Source: Prolixibacteraceae bacterium
GTDB lineage: Bacteria; Bacteroidota; Bacteroidia; Bacteroidales; Prolixibacteraceae
Length of the DNA stretch: 62,603 bases
Reading direction: 5' to 3'
Assembly (NCBI GenBank): GCA_030602265.1
Contig: JAUWAB010000018.1
Location: 1-62,603 of the forward strand
The number at the start of each line of letters is the position of its first letter. The first letter of the stretch is position 1. The notes beneath the pieces were generated by a model. That model had not been told where the DNA came from and did no database searches. It was given only the letters and a program-made list of their open reading frames with translations. A program made the translations under genes and the position numbers. Below are positions 44,009-54,230 of the stretch, in pieces.

Positions 44009-45223
44009 ATGTCAGTCAATTACTTTAAAAAATATCCTGATCATGAGGGATTTTATGATCAGTTTGGCGGCGCCTTCCTGCCTCCGCAGCTTGAAACTGA
44101 AATGAAGAAGATTACGGAAGCTTATTATTCCATAAGCAAATCCCACAACTTCATATCAGAACTCCGGAGTATCAGAAAGCACTATCAGGGCCGTCCCACA
44201 CCGGTCTATTTCTGCAACAGGCTTTCCGAAAAGTATGGTGGACGGATTTACATGAAGCGTGAAGACCTGAACCATACCGGAGCCCATAAGTTGAATCACT
44301 GCATGGGAGAGGCATTGTTAGCCAAATATCTGGGCAAGAAAAAACTGATTGCGGAGACCGGCGCAGGACAACACGGTGTGGCTTTGGCGACTGCAGCGGC
44401 GTATTTCGGGCTGGAGTGCGAAATTCACATGGGTGAGGTGGATATTATTAAAGAGCACCCGAATGTGGTCAGGATGAAAATTCTTGGTGCAAAGGTCGTA
44501 CCGGTGTCCCATGGACTGAAAACCCTCAAGGAAGCGGTTGACTCGGCCTTTCTGGCATACCTGGAGGATCCGGAGAATTCAATCTATTGTATTGGGTCGG
44601 TTGTTGGTCCGCATCCTTTCCCGATGTTAGTCAGGGAATTTCAACGTGTCGTGGGCATTGAGGCCCGTGAGCAGTTTCTGGAAATGACCGGGGAACTTCC
44701 CGACAACGTAGTTGCCTGCGTGGGCGGTGGAAGCAATGCCATGGGCATCTTTTCCGCCTTCCTGGAGGATGAGGAAACCAGGCTATATGGAGTTGAACCA
44801 GGTGGCCGTTCAATGAACCTGGGTGACCATGCGGCTACCATGACCCTGGGAACACCGGGGATCATTCACGGTTTCAAATGCTATCTGCTGCAGGATGAGA
44901 AAGGTGAACCCAGCCCGGTGTATTCCTGTGCCAGCGGGCTCGATTATCCGGGAGTCGGACCGGAACACAGCATGCTCAAGGATTTGGGCAGGGTTAAGTA
45001 TGACGTGGTCTCTGACGAGGAAACCATAGACGCTTTCTATGAATTAAGCCGTCTCGAAGGAATCATTCCTGCACTGGAAAGTTCACATGCAGTAGCCTAC
45101 GCTCTCAAGTTGGCCCGACAGAACCATCAGCAGTCGATACTGGTGAACCTGAGCGGGAGAGGGGATAAGGATATCGATTTTGTATTGGAGAAATACGGTC
45201 TGCCCGAACAGAGACAACAATGA
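44009..45223 (+). CDS. trpB: Tryptophan synthase beta-type PLP enzyme (orphan TrpB)
   Basis: A 404-residue PLP enzyme. HTGAHKLN places the PLP lysine at K94, AETGAGQHG the catalytic glutamate at E116, GGGSNAMG binds the cofactor phosphate and [11 protein letters not shown] is a later hallmark. It condenses indole with serine. No trpA or other trp gene is in the window. [16 protein letters not shown] deviates from the usual HKTNN/HKINN and GQALLA, so it may be a stand-alone or divergent TrpB that scavenges free indole. The 254-bp gap before it (43755-44008) is A/T-rich with no clear gene. Confidence 0.88.
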   Translation: MSVNYFKKYPDHEGFYDQFGGAFLPPQLETEMKKITEAYYSISKSHNFISELRSIRKHYQGRPTPVYFCNRLSEKYGGRIYMKREDLNHTGAHKLNHCMGEALLAKYLGKKKLIAETGAGQHGVALATAAAYFGLECEIHMGEVDIIKEHPNVVRMKILGAKVVPVSHGLKTLKEAVDSAFLAYLEDPENSIYCIGSVVGPHPFPMLVREFQRVVGIEAREQFLEMTGELPDNVVACVGGGSNAMGIFSAFLEDEETRLYGVEPGGRSMNLGDHAATMTLGTPGIIHGFKCYLLQDEKGEPSPVYSCASGLDYPGVGPEHSMLKDLGRVKYDVVSDEETIDAFYELSRLEGIIPALESSHAVAYALKLARQNHQQSILVNLSGRGDKDIDFVLEKYGLPEQRQQ

Positions 45224-45225
45224 CC

Positions 45226-45243
45226 CCGCTTTTGTTTAAGCGG
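45226..45243. terminator. Small hairpin between convergent trpB and TonB-receptor genes
   Basis: CCGCTT (45226-45231) pairs with AAGCGG (45238-45243) around a 6-base loop between the two stop codons. Flanking T-runs are weak, so termination is uncertain. Confidence 0.35.
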
Positions 45244-45245
45244 TA

Positions 45246-47495
45246 TTAAAGCGTACCGCTGAACCTCAGGCTGAAATTCCGGTGTGGCATGATGTCGCCA
45301 GGTCTTCCCATATACTCGGTGTTGGTCAGGTTTTTGACTACAAACGAAAGTTTGTACCTGCCTGTCAGCTGATATCCCATCCGGAGATCTGCAAGGAAAT
45401 AACCTGTATTATGGCTGTTCCAGTATTCATAAAATCCAGGAAGCAGGCTTTCTCTGGTCATTTCAGCCAGAAATACATCGTCAATCCTGAGCATTTTAGA
45501 TTTTATGAAAAGACTTACTCCGGCGTCCAGTTTCCGGTACGTACTGGTGACATTTAGCGTAGCTGAGTGTTTCCTCCTGTATTTCAGCATTTCTCCGCTG
45601 TTCTTGCCGGTAACGGTATTGAATTCAGCAGGATACATGAATACATAACCGCCATTGATGATGTTGGTAACCCGGCCGATGGTTTTGTTAATGACATATT
45701 CCAGTTCAGCTCCCATTACCCTGGCCGCCTCGATGTTGGTTGCCTTGAATCCGTAGCCGAATTCCCCGGAAACCTGATCAGGATATATTCCGAATAGGTA
45801 TTCGATCATGTCGGTATATTCTGAATAGAAAAATGCCAGGTCGAGCTGGCCTTCGAAATAGCGGGAACCGATGCCTTGTTTGATCCCGATTTCTGTATTC
45901 CAGCCTTTTTCAGGTTCGATATAGGGACTGGGATAAATTTTTATGGCCCCTAAGGTTGTGGACGCATGTTTCTCAGCAATGGAAGGATACCGGTATCCCT
46001 GCCCGAAGGAGGTCCTGAGGTAGGTATAATCTGCTGCCCTGTAGTTCAATCCTGTCCGGAAAAGGGGTACCAGTTTGTCGTTCACGCCGTCTAAAGCGTT
46101 GTGTTCGAGCCTCACTCCGGTAACAATCTTGAGCCTTTCTGCCGGATTGATGTCAACCTGCAGGAAGGTGCCCAGGTTACGGGAAGTGTGGTCTCCGTAA
46201 AATCTGGAATTGACACGGCTGAAGTTGCCGGTTAATCCTGTATTAAGGGTGAAAATCCCGGAAATTTTGTTCCAGAACTGGTATTCGGTGTAAATATTTG
46301 AGGGCTGGCTGTTGTTTTGTTCAGATGCAGGGAAACTATTTTCAGATAGTTGCATCCTCGTCCGGAGTTCGTGTTTGTATTTCTCCTCCATCCGGAGGGA
46401 GATATAGGGATCGAGCGTGAGAAAATAGCTGTTGAGCAGTATGGCTGTAGATTCGCTGTTTTTCAGGGCTCCATCGGTGGCATTTTCCCATAACAGGAAA
46501 TCTGTTTTACGGGTCATCCCGGCATTCAGGTTGATTCCGTATGTCAATCCTTCTATCACGCTGTTCCGGTGCCTGATCCTGAAATTCATTCTGCCTAATT
46601 TATCGTCGTTCAGTTTGCGGTACCCATTGTCGGCTGATAGGTGAAGGCCGGCCCCGATGTCCGTGTTGCCCTTTCTCTGGAGATGAGACAGGGAAATGTT
46701 CGAAAAGATCCGGGGTTCCGACCACCACTTCCAGTCTTTGTTGGCAGGAATATCAAAGAAACCAGTCTCTGCATGGAACCGGGTGACAGGTTCCATACCG
46801 GCGTCAGCGGTCCTGAAATGGATAATGCCATTAAGAGCGGAAGAACCATAGGCAACCGACGAAGCTCCTTTAATAATTTCCACCTGGGCAATATGGTCGA
46901 GGGGCAAAAACTGCCAACGGATATTACCTGCATCGGGCGACATGACCGGCAGCCCGTCAAGCAGTGCCAGGACCCTGCTTCCGGCACCGTAGCTGAACCC
47001 GCTTCCCCCGCGTATGGAGGCCTGGCCGTCGAGGACTTCAATACCCGACGTTTTGTTGATCAGTTCCTGAGCATCGGTAATGTGACCAGCCTCTAAAAAT
47101 TCAGGTTTGATAAGACTGAGTGAAACGGTCAGTTCCGATATCTTTTGTTCAATTCGGCTGGCACTGACCACCACCTGGTCCAACTCTGATATATCCGTTG
47201 TAAGGCCCACATTCAGTTCTACGGAATCACCCTGGGCAACATACAGAGTCCTTGACTCCGGTTTGTACCCAAGATACTGAAAGGTGATGGTTGTATTGCC
47301 TGCCGGAACAGAGATGTGGTACAGTCCGTTTTCTCCGGAAATGGTCCCCTGGTTTCGTCTGAGTATGATATTGGCACCACTCAGGCCAGTCCCGGTGGTC
47401 TGGTCTGTGACTTTTCCACGGATAACTCCGTCGGGGGCTGCCCATGTCGCCATACCATACAGCAACAGGAAGAGAATAGATAAGGTCCGTTGCAT
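45246..47495 (-). CDS. TonB-dependent outer-membrane receptor with carboxypeptidase-like N-domain
   Basis: A 749-residue TonB-dependent transporter. Signal peptide, then a carboxypeptidase D regulatory-like domain (about 20-100: GKVTDQTTGTGLSGANIIL). The plug (about 115-230) has DQVVVSASRIEQKISELTV as the TonB-box region and GSSALNGIIHFRT. A 22-strand-type barrel ends in NFSLRFSGTL with a terminal aromatic/leucine pattern. It is the short siderophore/vitamin class rather than SusC. It overlaps the small lipoprotein gene upstream (TAATG), so they are translationally coupled. Substrate unknown. Confidence 0.92.
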   Translation of the reverse strand: MQRTLSILFLLLYGMATWAAPDGVIRGKVTDQTTGTGLSGANIILRRNQGTISGENGLYHISVPAGNTTITFQYLGYKPESRTLYVAQGDSVELNVGLTTDISELDQVVVSASRIEQKISELTVSLSLIKPEFLEAGHITDAQELINKTSGIEVLDGQASIRGGSGFSYGAGSRVLALLDGLPVMSPDAGNIRWQFLPLDHIAQVEIIKGASSVAYGSSALNGIIHFRTADAGMEPVTRFHAETGFFDIPANKDWKWWSEPRIFSNISLSHLQRKGNTDIGAGLHLSADNGYRKLNDDKLGRMNFRIRHRNSVIEGLTYGINLNAGMTRKTDFLLWENATDGALKNSESTAILLNSYFLTLDPYISLRMEEKYKHELRTRMQLSENSFPASEQNNSQPSNIYTEYQFWNKISGIFTLNTGLTGNFSRVNSRFYGDHTSRNLGTFLQVDINPAERLKIVTGVRLEHNALDGVNDKLVPLFRTGLNYRAADYTYLRTSFGQGYRYPSIAEKHASTTLGAIKIYPSPYIEPEKGWNTEIGIKQGIGSRYFEGQLDLAFFYSEYTDMIEYLFGIYPDQVSGEFGYGFKATNIEAARVMGAELEYVINKTIGRVTNIINGGYVFMYPAEFNTVTGKNSGEMLKYRRKHSATLNVTSTYRKLDAGVSLFIKSKMLRIDDVFLAEMTRESLLPGFYEYWNSHNTGYFLADLRMGYQLTGRYKLSFVVKNLTNTEYMGRPGDIMPHRNFSLRFSGTL

Positions 47496-47911
47496 TATTT
47501 TGCCTTAAAGGTCATCCTTATATTGAGATTGCCGCCGGTCATTCCGGTAAGGTCCGGAACCTGGGTGGTTATCTTCAGGGATTTATCCGTTAGCTCGACA
47601 ATATTGGTAGTTAATGGAAATGGAAGAGAATCGGTAACGATCACCAGCGTAGTGCGGGTTTTGTCCGGAAATCTCCAGGTACCTTTATATACACCAAAAG
47701 TGCCCGACCCATCCTTGTTGAATTTAGCGCTACCCTTGAATTTTTCCAGCTGTTGCCCAGGTCCGCTCGCATCAAATCCATTAACCAACAAGCTGTCGGA
47801 TGCCCACGACGGATTGGTCAGCAGCTCATAGCGATCGTCACTGTCGTCTTTTGAACAGTTTGTTAAAGCAAGCATGGAGGCAATAATAAGGAACAGCATC
47901 AGGTTTTTCAT
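47495..47911 (-). CDS. Small lipoprotein coupled to the TonB receptor
   Basis: A 138-residue predicted lipoprotein (MKNLMLFLIIASMLALTNC, cysteine at 19). The mature part is rich in beta-strand pattern (GSAKFNKDGSGTFGVYKGTW, ITTQVPDLTGMTGGNLNIRM) and looks lipocalin-like, similar to small DUF5004-type proteins; this link is by appearance only. It overlaps the receptor start by one base. It may aid ligand capture by that receptor. Palindrome TAAACGTTTA lies at 47951-47960 in the short upstream gap. Confidence 0.7.
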   Translation of the reverse strand: MKNLMLFLIIASMLALTNCSKDDSDDRYELLTNPSWASDSLLVNGFDASGPGQQLEKFKGSAKFNKDGSGTFGVYKGTWRFPDKTRTTLVIVTDSLPFPLTTNIVELTDKSLKITTQVPDLTGMTGGNLNIRMTFKAK

Positions 47912-48076
47912 GGCAAAATGGTGTTAATTGTTCGTAATCAGGTTTACCTATAAACGTTTAACTATGTTATACAACAAAAGTTAAAACTTTGTTCACGATA
48001 CTGAAGCCAAATTACCTGAACAGTCTGAAAATTTTCAGTTTCTGTGCCCGGAGTATACATTCGGATGCCAGCCTGG

Positions 48077-50908
48077 TTATAATTTCAGGATCATTTCTAT
48101 CAGGTTGTCATCGTGGTCGAGGCCCATCTTTTTCCGGAGCCTGTAACGGTGGTTCTCAACACCTCTTACGGATATGCCTAACAAGGGTGCGATCTCCTTG
48201 GATGAAAGGTTCATCCGGAGAAATGCACATAAGCGCAGGTCTTTGGGGGTCAGTTCCGGAAACATTTGCTTCACTTTCTGCAGGAACTGCTCATGAGCCC
48301 TTTCAAAGTTGGTTTCGAACAGGTTCCAGTCATCATGACTGGACATGTTCTCATCGATCTTGCGGTTGATGTCGTTGTAGTATTTGTCCGGATAACGTGA
48401 CCCAAGCTGTTCTTTCTGACGGGTAAATATCTCCTTCAGGTCCATGAGAAACTCATTCTTCTTTACTATCGCCATGGTCAGGTTTACCAGTTCCTTGCTT
48501 TTATGTTCCACTTCATCCCGGAGCTTTTCATTCCTGAGGCGTATCAGCTCTTTTTCACGGTTTTCGAGATGTTGCTGTGCTTTTTTCCTTGTTCGCCTTA
48601 TTCCCCAGGCCTGAAGTCCGAAAAACAGGAACAGGATCAGGATGAAATATACCTTTTTGATCGTAGATGACAGGTACCACGGCGGCAGGATTTTCAGGGT
48701 AATGGTCTCCAGCTGGCTTTCATTACCCCACGGATCGGAGGCTTTTACCCATAATTGGTATGTCCCTACAGGCAACCTTTCGAATGTAAAGACAGGTTCA
48801 TTTTTCGATTCAGACCAACCGTTATCTATACCTTCCAGTCTGGCACTGAAATTAACCGGAAAATGGGTGTAATGGGGAAAGGAATATTTAAGCCTGATGG
48901 TATGATATTTATTTCTCACTTCAAGAATTCCCTCATCCGGAGACCCGGCAGCCATACCCACCCTGGGGCCTGAAAGAATAATCTCCCTTAAGGAAGGCCT
49001 GAAACCGCCGATGGGCGAGTTGGAAATGTCCATGTGATTCAGTGTTGCTATTCCGTTTTCAAGACATACAATGGCTTTGTTATCGCCTAACGGGTAAATA
49101 TTTTCAAAGTCATCAATCATTGCATTGGGTCCGAGAACTGATCTTGGGAAAAAACTGACCATTTCACCCACGTTGTTCTGAATCCTGAAAAGTCCAATAT
49201 CCTTTTTGGTAATTAACCAGTAGTGATTGCCGTCAACTTCTGTGATTCTGCTGGCAGCAGCGAACTTGCCAAGGGTTCTGTTCAGCATAGTGTACGGGAC
49301 AATTGAATCCCTTATATCATCGTAGGTGAACAATGAATCCCCCGTGGTAAAAACGATTCTGTTTTCAATTTTGAAAACATGTATGGAGTGATCTTTTCCG
49401 AAGGGAGTATTTCCGCCGTAATAGGTCTGCTTAATTATGCTGTCCCTTTCTGCATTAAACTGCAACCGGTATATTCCACGGTGCATATGGCTCGCCCAAA
49501 GATTCCCGCGGTGATCAAATTCGATATACCGTATCAGATCAAAAAAACCATGGATTACTTTATCCTGCACGAATCTGCCGTTTTCAAACTTTACCCGGAT
49601 GAGGTTGCTGTAGGTAGATACCACATAACTCTCTATCTTCAAAGGATCTTCTCGAATGGTAAATGCACCTGCCTGGTCTGATACTTTTTCAGTATGGTTG
49701 TCGCGAAGTGCAATTAGTCCCCCATTATATCCTGCTAACAGTATCCCGTTGATTACCCTGCAAAACCAAACCTGTCCCTGGATTTGGGGCAATAGTTCAA
49801 ATGGCTGGTCAGGATGGGAAATATCTCTGAAAAAAAGTCCCTGATTGGTACCCAGATAAATGTTGTTGCCGGAGAAGGCTACGTCGTATACACTGCCTGC
49901 GTCGCCTATATGGTCAAATTCGACGGAATGGCTACCGTCGGAAGAAATAAAATCAATCCCGTTGTCAAGTGAAAGCCAGATATTTCCGAATGTGTCATTG
50001 GTTATTCCCAGAATGGTGTTGTTTTGCAGTCCGCTGCTGGTATTGAACTTGCCGGTCAGGTTGCCTTGTCTGTCGAAAATGGTGATACCATCTATTATGG
50101 TGCCGATAACAATTTCTCCGGAAGGCATTATGTGTGCACGGTTTACTTCATTGGATCTGAAATAACTGTTCCATTCAGGGAGCCAGATTTGCAGGTCATT
50201 GCCATTCCATAAATATATTCCGTCGGATGCTGTTCCGATAAGTACCTGGTCTATACCGTAAGGCAAAATAAACCGAACGATGGAATGGTTTATTAACGGG
50301 TCACTGATCAACGGTTCAGGGACAGTATCTTTCAGGGTGTAAATCCCGTGTCCGTTTACAGCAACCAGAATCTGGTCATTGACTTTCTTCATGGTATTGA
50401 CAAAACCCGGGAAACCTACCGGTTTTATGTGATTTCCGGTGTAAACCAGAATTTTCGCGAACGACTGAAAGAAAATTTTATCCTCCAGTTTGGCAATGTT
50501 CCAGAACTCTTCATTTTTTGAGAAAAGAGACTCCGCTAAATAGTTAAGGGATGTATAATGAAGCTGCTTCGCGGCATCTGATTTCCAAAAACCAAATTCG
50601 CGGTAACCGGCAGTATAAATGATCGTGTCTGAATCAGCCAGTACTGCCCTGAGAATAGTCTCATTGGGCAGGGTCATTAACTTCCAGCCTGCCCCGTCGA
50701 ATTCCAGCAAACCCTTGTGATTGGCAAAATAGATAAAGCCGTTTCTGCCGGTATCTGCTGACCAGTTCTGGTTTGCGGCACCATAAACATTCTTGGGGAA
50801 ATTTTTAACTGCCCGGGCATCGGCAAAACCGGGTATGACAAACAATATTAAAAGTCTTGTCAGAATCCTTGAAAATTGTTTAAGGAAATCGCCCATAGCA
50901 GATGTCAT
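48077..50908 (-). CDS. Membrane one-component regulator: propeller-Y_Y_Y-TM-LuxR HTH
   Basis: A 943-residue sensor-regulator. Residues 35-640 hold two-component-type regulator propeller blades (WSADTGRNGFIYFANHKGLL, NIWLSLDNGIDFIS), in the periplasm. A Y_Y_Y domain follows (about 670-742). One transmembrane helix (753-770) and a coiled coil (about 777-840) lead to a LuxR-type helix-turn-helix (885-943: LTPKDLRLCAFLRMNLSSKE, GISVRGVENHRYRLRKKMG). It has no kinase or receiver, unlike hybrid two-component PUL regulators. It is transcribed away from SusC, which it probably controls. Start ATG 50908 or 50896. Confidence 0.88.
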   Translation of the reverse strand: MTSAMGDFLKQFSRILTRLLILFVIPGFADARAVKNFPKNVYGAANQNWSADTGRNGFIYFANHKGLLEFDGAGWKLMTLPNETILRAVLADSDTIIYTAGYREFGFWKSDAAKQLHYTSLNYLAESLFSKNEEFWNIAKLEDKIFFQSFAKILVYTGNHIKPVGFPGFVNTMKKVNDQILVAVNGHGIYTLKDTVPEPLISDPLINHSIVRFILPYGIDQVLIGTASDGIYLWNGNDLQIWLPEWNSYFRSNEVNRAHIMPSGEIVIGTIIDGITIFDRQGNLTGKFNTSSGLQNNTILGITNDTFGNIWLSLDNGIDFISSDGSHSVEFDHIGDAGSVYDVAFSGNNIYLGTNQGLFFRDISHPDQPFELLPQIQGQVWFCRVINGILLAGYNGGLIALRDNHTEKVSDQAGAFTIREDPLKIESYVVSTYSNLIRVKFENGRFVQDKVIHGFFDLIRYIEFDHRGNLWASHMHRGIYRLQFNAERDSIIKQTYYGGNTPFGKDHSIHVFKIENRIVFTTGDSLFTYDDIRDSIVPYTMLNRTLGKFAAASRITEVDGNHYWLITKKDIGLFRIQNNVGEMVSFFPRSVLGPNAMIDDFENIYPLGDNKAIVCLENGIATLNHMDISNSPIGGFRPSLREIILSGPRVGMAAGSPDEGILEVRNKYHTIRLKYSFPHYTHFPVNFSARLEGIDNGWSESKNEPVFTFERLPVGTYQLWVKASDPWGNESQLETITLKILPPWYLSSTIKKVYFILILFLFFGLQAWGIRRTRKKAQQHLENREKELIRLRNEKLRDEVEHKSKELVNLTMAIVKKNEFLMDLKEIFTRQKEQLGSRYPDKYYNDINRKIDENMSSHDDWNLFETNFERAHEQFLQKVKQMFPELTPKDLRLCAFLRMNLSSKEIAPLLGISVRGVENHRYRLRKKMGLDHDDNLIEMILKL

Positions 50909-51066
50909 TATGTAAACGCTAAATTAATCATTTTTTGGTTTTCTGTCCAAATGACTTTCAATCGGATACCTGAAACCTATAACTGGCAGGATGAAGGTAT
51001 ATCATCTTGTTTGTTAAATCGAGCTTTTACTAAAATATTGGAAAAGAGATTAATATATGCACTTAA

Positions 51067-51200
51067 TTGTTAAATGGTGAGGTAAATGTGAGGTGTCAGA
51101 ATGTTCTCATTTTTAACGGTGAAACAGAAGTGTACTAAAAAGTTTTTTTTTGGTTTGGCAATCGGGTAATTTCGTTCATGAACTGATAAAAACATGATCT
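51067..51200 (+). promoter_or_regulatory. Divergent control region before SusC
   Basis: The 292-bp gap 50909-51200 separates the LuxR-type regulator and susC. TAATTTCG (51167-51174) is a one-mismatch -7, 27 bp upstream of the susC ATG, preceded by a T-rich run. I see no long palindrome to name as the operator. Confidence 0.3.
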
Positions 51201-54200
51201 ATGAAAAAATTATTTTTTCTATTCTCTTTTATTTTGTCGGTTACCATAATAAGTGCCCAGCAGCGAACAGCTGTTTCTGGCAAGGTAACGGACAAATCGA
51301 ACCTGGGACTTCCGGGTGTAACCATCCTCGAAAAAGGAACCCAAAACGGAACAATTACCGATTTTGACGGAAATTATTCATTACAGGTTTCGCCTCAGGC
51401 TACGCTTGTATTCAGTTTTGTAGGGTTCCAGTCGGTCGAACAGGAAATTGCCGGACGGTCGGTGATAAACATTGTCCTTCAGGAAACTACCCTTGACCTG
51501 GACGAAGTAATTGTTGTAGGTTACGGTACGCTGACGGTCAAGGACCTGACTTCTTCCATTACAACGGTAAAGAATGAGGAGCTGGTCAAAACGCCTTCTG
51601 GCCAGGCTATGCAGGCCTTACAGGGTAAGGTCGCAGGGCTTCAGGTGGTCAGCAGCGGTGCTCCGGGGGCTTCCCCTACGGTTCGTGTCCGGGGGATAGG
51701 TTCATATCCCGGCAGGAATGCCGAATCTCCCTTATATGTGGTAGACGGCATGTTTTTCAACAGCATCGACTTTATCAACCCTTCTGATATTGCCACCATT
51801 TCTGTACTGAAAGATGCATCAGCTGCCGCCATCTACGGTGTCCGGGCTGCCAACGGGGTCATCCTTATTGAGACCAAGTCGGGCAGCTATAACCAGAAAT
51901 CCGAAATTATGTACGAAGGGTACTATGGTATGCAGATTGCTCAGAATGTGCTGAAAATGGCCAATGCCGAACAATACACCAACATGGCCCTGGAATCTGG
52001 CTCCGCTGCCGATGCCAGTTACATCCTTAACGCCATGCAGCGTTACGGAAGGAGCAGGGTCAATCCCAATGTTCCGGATGTAAATACCGACTGGTACAAG
52101 GAGATCCTCAGGCCGGCCAGCATTCAGAATCACGGACTGTCCTTCTCCGGAGGAAGCGAAACGGCTACCTATTCCATTGGGGTCAACTATTTCGGGCAGG
52201 AGGGTATCCTGGATATGAAGAATGAATACGAACGTTTTAATATTCGTTCGAAAGTTGATTTTAAAGCCAATGACTGGCTCACCATTGGCGGGAACATGAT
52301 TTTCAGTAATGCCATGAATTATGGGGCCCAGAACAGTGCCTGGGAACAAGCCTATTTTGCCGTACCCATTCTGCCGGTTTATGATGAAGAAAATATTGCA
52401 GCCACTCCGGTAAGGTATGCATCAGCAAAGAATATGGGATACCGTGGGTCGCAGAACCCGATGCCTACCATGGATTATAATTTTAACAGACTGAAAAACA
52501 GGAAATTAATTGCCAATGTTTATGCGCAGATTGATATTATTCCCAAAAAGCTCGATTTCAAGAGTACCTACAACCACAGTTTTTCAGCACTGAATGAGAG
52601 GAATGTCGGTTTGCCCTATACCATCGATGATCTTTCAGGCAGGCCCCTTGCTACCATCAACAAGTCTATGTCGGTCTATTCTGAACAGAGCTGGGATAAC
52701 ATCCTGACCTTTTCCAATACAGCCGACAGGCACCGGTATACGGTGATGGCAGGTACCTCTTTCAGAGATGATGCCTATGAAGGACTGTGGGCATCTGGTA
52801 TCGATTTCCCTTGGCAGAATGAGGAAAGCTGGTATATCGGGCAGGCTGTCACCAAACCTGAAGACGGAGTTGGTGACGGTGGTATGAGACAATATGGCTT
52901 CTCTTATCTGGGAAGGATCTCCTATAGTTATAATGACCGCTATCTGGCCTATGCCACTTTCCGTGCCGATGGCAGCTCAAAGTATCAGGAAAAGTGGGGT
53001 TATTTCCCAACCGTTGGCCTGGGTTGGGTGCTTTCTGAAGAGAATTTTATGCGCGATTCCAAACTCTTCGATTATCTGAAGCTTCGGGCCAGCTGGGGCC
53101 AGCTGGGTAACGACAAACTACCGGCAAGCGACGGTGCTTCTACAACCAGCGTGGTATATACCGCCATTGATGATGAACGGATTGCTGGGCATAAAACGGA
53201 AGACAGTTTCTCCTGGCTTAAGTGGGAGATGACCGAAGAGACCAACGTCGGGATTACGGCACGCATGGCAAAAAGCCGTTTGTCCGTAGATGCCGATTAT
53301 TATATCAGGGATACCAAAAATGCCGTCATCGGGGTAGCCATTCCTTTTACCAGGATTACCGTAATGAGGAATGCCGGCGTATTCCGTAATTCAGGATTTG
53401 AACTGGCACTCAACTGGACCGATAACCTGGCCAATGGCCTTGGCTATTCCCTTGGCGCCAATATCGCCACACTGAAGAATGAGGTGCGCGACCTGTACGG
53501 ACAGCCTTATCTGGATGGCGGACAGGCTGAGTTCAGGCAAAGAACCATAGTGGGTAGCTCGCTTTTGGCATTCTTTGGTTATGAAACCTTGGGTGTCTAC
53601 CAAAACCAGGCTGAAATTGACGCCGATCCCATCGCAAAGGCAAATAACCTCGTTCCCGGGGATTTCAGGTATAAGGACCAGAACAATGACCAGAAAATCG
53701 ATGATGACGACAGGGTGGTCCTCGGTTCCTATTTCCCGGATTTTACCTATGGATTTAACGGAGGACTGACCTATAAGAATTTCGAACTTTCCGTATCAAC
53801 ATTCGGTCAGATGGGAAACAAAATCTTGAACCGTAAACGCGGGGAAATCATCTGGACCAACGACCTGAATATGGATGCCGACCTGGCTAAAAACAGATGG
53901 CACGGTGAAGGTACTTCAAACAAATATCCCTCCTCTGCCGGTCTCAGGAAAGGCTGGAACCAGAAAATGAGCGACTATTTTGTGGAAGATGGTTCATTTT
54001 TCAGGATACAGAATGTGCAACTGGCCTATAACCTGAAGAATGTAACCCTAACCGGTGTTAAATTACCGGATTCCAGGATCTCCTTTACGGCAGAGCGTCC
54101 GCTGACCATGTTCAAATACAACGGATTTAATCCGGAAGTCGCGAATGGTATAGACAGGCAGACCTATCCGATCCCTGCAGTTTATACAGTGGGATTAAAC

Positions 54201-54212
54201 GTTAAATTTTAA
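51201..54212 (+). CDS. susC: SusC/RagA-family TonB-linked outer-membrane transporter
   Basis: A 1003-residue glycan importer that forms a pedal-bin complex with the SusD lipoprotein. Signal peptide ending ISAQQ, carboxypeptidase D-like domain (GKVTDKSNLGLPGVTIL, about 25-105) and TonB box region LDEVIVVGYGT. The plug (about 115-230) has VRVRGIGSYPG and PLYVVDGM. The barrel fills the rest and ends VGLNVKF. It opens the PUL operon; the susD gene follows 18 bp later. Confidence 0.96.
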   Translation: MKKLFFLFSFILSVTIISAQQRTAVSGKVTDKSNLGLPGVTILEKGTQNGTITDFDGNYSLQVSPQATLVFSFVGFQSVEQEIAGRSVINIVLQETTLDLDEVIVVGYGTLTVKDLTSSITTVKNEELVKTPSGQAMQALQGKVAGLQVVSSGAPGASPTVRVRGIGSYPGRNAESPLYVVDGMFFNSIDFINPSDIATISVLKDASAAAIYGVRAANGVILIETKSGSYNQKSEIMYEGYYGMQIAQNVLKMANAEQYTNMALESGSAADASYILNAMQRYGRSRVNPNVPDVNTDWYKEILRPASIQNHGLSFSGGSETATYSIGVNYFGQEGILDMKNEYERFNIRSKVDFKANDWLTIGGNMIFSNAMNYGAQNSAWEQAYFAVPILPVYDEENIAATPVRYASAKNMGYRGSQNPMPTMDYNFNRLKNRKLIANVYAQIDIIPKKLDFKSTYNHSFSALNERNVGLPYTIDDLSGRPLATINKSMSVYSEQSWDNILTFSNTADRHRYTVMAGTSFRDDAYEGLWASGIDFPWQNEESWYIGQAVTKPEDGVGDGGMRQYGFSYLGRISYSYNDRYLAYATFRADGSSKYQEKWGYFPTVGLGWVLSEENFMRDSKLFDYLKLRASWGQLGNDKLPASDGASTTSVVYTAIDDERIAGHKTEDSFSWLKWEMTEETNVGITARMAKSRLSVDADYYIRDTKNAVIGVAIPFTRITVMRNAGVFRNSGFELALNWTDNLANGLGYSLGANIATLKNEVRDLYGQPYLDGGQAEFRQRTIVGSSLLAFFGYETLGVYQNQAEIDADPIAKANNLVPGDFRYKDQNNDQKIDDDDRVVLGSYFPDFTYGFNGGLTYKNFELSVSTFGQMGNKILNRKRGEIIWTNDLNMDADLAKNRWHGEGTSNKYPSSAGLRKGWNQKMSDYFVEDGSFFRIQNVQLAYNLKNVTLTGVKLPDSRISFTAERPLTMFKYNGFNPEVANGIDRQTYPIPAVYTVGLNVKF

Positions 54213-54230
54213 ATCATAAAACTCTATCAT

